Position numbers and translations under genes: made by a program
The notes under the pieces: generated by a model
Databases searched by the model: none
The model's input: only the letters and a program-made list of their open reading frames with translations
Told to the model about the DNA's origin: nothing
Source: JBJXGC01 sp046154545
GTDB taxonomy: Bacteria; Chloroflexota; Dehalococcoidia; Tepidiformales; Tepidiformaceae
DNA length: 7,751 nt
Direction of reading: 5' to 3'
Assembly (NCBI GenBank): GCA_046154545.1
Contig: JBJXGC010000187.1
Span: 1-7,751 of the forward strand
Part shown: piece after piece, positions 6,053 to 7,751 of the stretch
How the letters are laid out: each line of letters opens with the position of its first letter
Position numbering within the stretch: the stretch's first letter is position 1

Positions 6053-7144
6053 ATGCCAACCACCGCCAGGGCCGCCGTCCTCTATGGCGTCAACCAACCA
6101 CTCCAGATCCAGGACATCGAACTCGACGATCCCGGCCCCGGAGAGGTGTTGCTCAAGACCAGCGCCTCCGGCGTTTGCCATTCCGACCTCCACTTTATGG
6201 AGGGCAAGTGGATGTACCCGCTGCCCGCCGTCCTCGGTCACGAAAGCTCAGGAATCGTGGAGAAGGTCGGGCCAGGGGTCACGAACGTGAAGCCGGGTGA
6301 CCGCTGCGTCATCGCCTTCGTCCAGTCGTGCGGGAAGTGTGAGCGGTGTGTCTCGGGACGCCCGAACATCTGCACCGACACGCAGTCGCAGCAGCGCATG
6401 GACCGCCTCAAGATCAACGGCACTCCGAGCGTGCAGTTTGCCGGCATGTCGGCCTTCGCGACCCACCAGTTAGTGAGCGCGGCGGCCTGCGTCCACGTCC
6501 CCGACGCTGTACCGATGGAGGTCGCCTGCCTGATCGGCTGCAGTGTGATGACGGGCGTGGGCGCGGTCACGAACACGGTCCGCCTCCAGGTCGGCCAGAC
6601 GGTGGCTGTGGTCGGCTGCGGCGGCATCGGGCTGAACATCATCCAGGGCGCGGCGCTGGCCGGCGCGTCCCGGATCATCGCCGTCGACATGCTCGAGAAT
6701 AAGCTGGCAGCCGCCCGGCAGTTCGGCGCGACGGATGTGGTCGATGCCTCCAAGGGCGACGCCGTGGCGGCGGTGCAGGCCCTCACCGGCGACGGAGTGG
6801 ACTACGCCTTCGAGGCCATCGGCCTGCTCAAGACGGCCCAGCAATGCTTCGCGATGGCCCGGCGGGGCGGCCAGGCTGTGATCGTCGGCATGTTGCCGAT
6901 GATGGAGGACCTCACGATCCCCCAGGCCGGCATCGCCTTCCTCGGCGAGAAGGGTATCGTCGGCAGCCTCTACGGATCGACGCGGCAGACCTATGACATG
7001 CCGTGGTTGATGGAGCTGTATCGCCAGAAGCGCCTGAAAGTCGATGAACTGATCTCCCGGCGATATAAGCTGGACGAGATCAACGAGGCCTACAACGCGC
7101 TCAAGGGCGGCGAGGTGAACCGCTCGGTGATCATGTTCAACTGA
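6053..7144 (+). CDS. Zinc-dependent medium-chain alcohol dehydrogenase (class III-like)
   Basis: Cytoplasmic NAD-dependent oxidoreductase expected to interconvert an alcohol and its aldehyde; the substrate is not predictable from sequence. It has 363 residues, normal for the family. ATG 6053 follows AGGAG (6041-6045) by seven bases. Catalytic zinc ligands: C42 (VCHSD), H63-E64 (GHES) and C163 in LIGCSVMTG. Structural zinc: four cysteines C93, C96, C99 and C107. The Rossmann fold has GCGGIG (188-193) and D212 at the end of the second strand, favouring NAD over NADP. The segments around C163 and 170-178 (GAVTNTVRL) resemble the class III/COG1062 branch, which includes glutathione-dependent formaldehyde dehydrogenases and broad alcohol dehydrogenases. 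The 82-base gap after the oxidase holds only a weak CACAAT -10 candidate (6020-6025), so co-transcription is plausible, but a shared pathway is not shown. Confidence 0.94.
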   Translation: MPTTARAAVLYGVNQPLQIQDIELDDPGPGEVLLKTSASGVCHSDLHFMEGKWMYPLPAVLGHESSGIVEKVGPGVTNVKPGDRCVIAFVQSCGKCERCVSGRPNICTDTQSQQRMDRLKINGTPSVQFAGMSAFATHQLVSAAACVHVPDAVPMEVACLIGCSVMTGVGAVTNTVRLQVGQTVAVVGCGGIGLNIIQGAALAGASRIIAVDMLENKLAAARQFGATDVVDASKGDAVAAVQALTGDGVDYAFEAIGLLKTAQQCFAMARRGGQAVIVGMLPMMEDLTIPQAGIAFLGEKGIVGSLYGSTRQTYDMPWLMELYRQKRLKVDELISRRYKLDEINEAYNALKGGEVNRSVIMFN

Positions 7145-7190
7145 GGGCCCTCACCCCTTGCCCCCTCTCCCCGTGCGCGGGGCGAGGGGG
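7142..7190 (+). terminator. Palindrome and strong GC hairpin after the alcohol dehydrogenase
   Basis: TGAGGGCCCTCA (7142-7153) is a perfect 12-base palindrome that includes the dehydrogenase stop codon. Eight bases later CCCCCTCTCCCCG (7161-7173) pairs with CGGGGCGAGGGGG (7178-7190) around a four-base loop, 12 of 13 positions complementary. No T run follows on either strand, so this is not a textbook intrinsic terminator. It sits between convergent genes, where a 3'-end-stabilising or bidirectional stop structure would be expected. It may equally be a member of a dispersed hairpin repeat family. Confidence 0.5.
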
Positions 7191-7260
7191 AGCCGGAGAC
7201 CTGGTCTTTCACCCCTCCTCTGGCCGCCGGCCATACTTGCCTCCCGGGGCGAGGGGGAGC
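7149..7260. repeat. Two degenerate copies of a C-rich/G-rich intergenic hairpin unit
   Basis: The 16-base string CGGGGCGAGGGGGAGC occurs exactly twice, at 7178-7193 and 7245-7260. Each copy is preceded by a C-rich arm (CTCACCCCTTGCCCCC near 7150, TTCACCCCTCCTC near 7208). Copy 1 folds well; copy 2 has a degraded left arm and an unrelated insert containing GGCCGCCGGCC. C-rich/G-rich units of this type are common dispersed intergenic repeats in GC-rich genomes. There is no coding signal in 7145-7429; the frame open on the plus strand here is an artefact of composition. Confidence 0.55.
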
Positions 7261-7365
7261 AGGGCTCGATGCTCAACACGTCCGTCGCTCACGCTGACCG
7301 AAGGCCACCATCGCCCCATGGTACGAGAGAGCCCTCTCCGGTCGCGACATACCTTGAACGCGCGA

Positions 7366-7393
7366 GTTGGCGACCTTGCGTCTTGGCGATTCC
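7366..7393. repeat. Short dispersed-type intergenic repeat with two TTGGCGA copies
   Basis: TTGGCGA occurs at 7367-7373 and again at 7383-7389, separated by CCTTGCGTC, giving a 16-base period. Read on the minus strand the motif (AATCGCCAAGACGCAAGG) resembles a 'CGCCAAGACGCCAAGG' string that I recall as a common intergenic element in GC-rich environmental genomes. That resemblance is from memory and unsearched. The rest of 7261-7429 shows nothing I can name. Confidence 0.35.
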
Positions 7394-7429
7394 AACTTGG
7401 GGTCCGTCCGCACGTTTTCGGGCTCCCGC

Positions 7430-7594
7430 TCAGGCAGCGCGGTGGCCGAACGGCCAGAACTTCTTGAAGTTCTCGAGCGGCGAAGGCTTCCCGGAACTCT
7501 TCTTCACTTCCGGACCGTCGAACCCGCGGCCGCAAGACTGGCAATAGGCGTAGACGTTCAGGTTCTCACGGCCGCACCAGGGGCACTTGTGCAT
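7430..7594 (-). CDS. Small zinc-ribbon protein, 54 residues
   Basis: A short gene with two CxxC knuckles: C4-P-W-C7 and C18-Q-S-C21, ten residues apart, the spacing of a minimal zinc ribbon. The remaining half is basic and aromatic (a Lys-rich linker, then FKKFWPFGH), with no membrane segment. ATG 7594 follows AGGAG (7607-7603) by eight bases, a strong ribosome binding site, and an ECF-like promoter lies just upstream. The codons have the G/C-rich third positions of the neighbours. Small zinc ribbons can bind nucleic acids or act as rubredoxin-like or partner-binding modules; nothing here decides which, so the function is unknown. It is convergent with the alcohol dehydrogenase and divergent from the gene starting at the right edge. 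Coding status is well supported; I do not recognise a named family. Confidence 0.82.
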   Translation of the reverse strand: MHKCPWCGRENLNVYAYCQSCGRGFDGPEVKKSSGKPSPLENFKKFWPFGHRAA

Positions 7595-7615
7595 GGTTCA
7601 ATCTCCTGATGGGCA

Positions 7616-7642
7616 TTAGACCATCCCGGCGCTCCGAGTTCC
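7616..7642 (-). promoter_or_regulatory. ECF-sigma-like promoter for the zinc-ribbon gene
   Basis: On the minus strand GGAACTC (7642-7636), then 14 bases, then GTCTAA (7621-7616). This closely follows the GGAACTT / GTCTAA pattern of E. coli sigma-E and the general AAC / GTC pattern of ECF sigma factors. The start point would lie about 7608-7610, just before the AGGAG of the zinc-ribbon gene, giving a leader of about 15 bases. The same stretch can be read as a housekeeping promoter (TGGAAC, 17 bases, TCTAAT with five of six -10 bases). The site is well placed either way; the sigma class is an inference. Confidence 0.45.
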
Positions 7643-7740
7643 ATCGGTCCGAGTTGGTGTTCGCCGGGCCTGCTGGGTGTCTGGTAGCGCTTTGCCCGGC
7701 GGCGTAGGATTGGCGCGAAATCTCCCGGAGGATGAACGTC

Positions 7741-7751
7741 ATGACGGCCAC
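7741..7751 (+). CDS. Probable start of a gene running off the right edge
   Basis: GGAGG (7727-7731) is followed nine bases later by ATG ACG GCC at 7741, at the extreme right end; an in-frame ATG at 7732 is too close to the GGAGG to be favoured. Only three full codons are visible, so no product can be named. TAGGAT (7705-7710) resembles a -10, but there is no matching -35. It diverges from the zinc-ribbon gene across a gap of 146 bases. Confidence 0.4.

Noticed and set aside
7158..7547. 129-codon plus-strand frame after the alcohol dehydrogenase
   Set aside because: It runs through the hairpin repeats and antisense over the zinc-ribbon gene, with low-complexity Pro/Arg translation and no ribosome binding site.
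1..7751. Mobile elements, CRISPR arrays, defence or biosynthetic clusters
   Set aside because: I see no transposase or integrase motif, no regularly spaced repeats, no target-site duplications and no defence-type domains. The genes are housekeeping or common metabolic enzymes.

Overview
The window is GC-rich (about two thirds G+C by eye) bacterial chromosome with mostly housekeeping content. Three features together point to a non-proteobacterial, Terrabacteria-type genome: a large SRP RNA with an Alu domain, a DUF348/G5/3D cell-wall protein placed directly before rsmA, and a split biotin-dependent carboxylase. Chloroflexota is my best guess. That is an inference from gene style and context, not from a marker search.

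Left and centre (1-4654) are read on the minus strand. In transcription order they hold accC (biotin carboxylase) and accB (biotin carrier), which overlap by 7 bases. A large SRP RNA gene (2265-2531) with its own predicted promoter follows, then a membrane-anchored protein with four DUF348 repeats, a G5 domain and a C-terminal 3D domain, and then rsmA (16S rRNA dimethyltransferase), cut by the left edge. The 3D protein followed by rsmA matches the rpfB/yabE-rsmA neighbourhood of Gram-positive bacteria.

The 206-base divergent gap 4655-4860 separates accC from a plus-strand pair: a Tat-exported, probably lipid-anchored two-domain multicopper oxidase (4861-5970) and a zinc-dependent medium-chain alcohol dehydrogenase (6053-7144). 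The gap carries a CRP-like palindrome, a tandem octamer and an imperfect palindrome. The dehydrogenase is followed by 285 gene-free bases (7145-7429) holding a strong hairpin, a degenerate second copy of it and a short repeat that looks like a dispersed intergenic element. On the minus strand at 7430-7594 lies a 54-codon zinc-ribbon gene with a good ribosome binding site and an ECF-sigma-like promoter. A plus-strand gene appears to begin in the last 11 bases.

I found no mobile element, CRISPR array, toxin-antitoxin pair or defence system, and no clearly new multi-gene system. The most interesting signal is a perfect Gram-positive-type LexA (SOS) box between the -35 and -10 elements of the predicted SRP RNA promoter. 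It would tie the protein-targeting RNA, and perhaps the downstream cell-wall gene and rsmA, to DNA damage.
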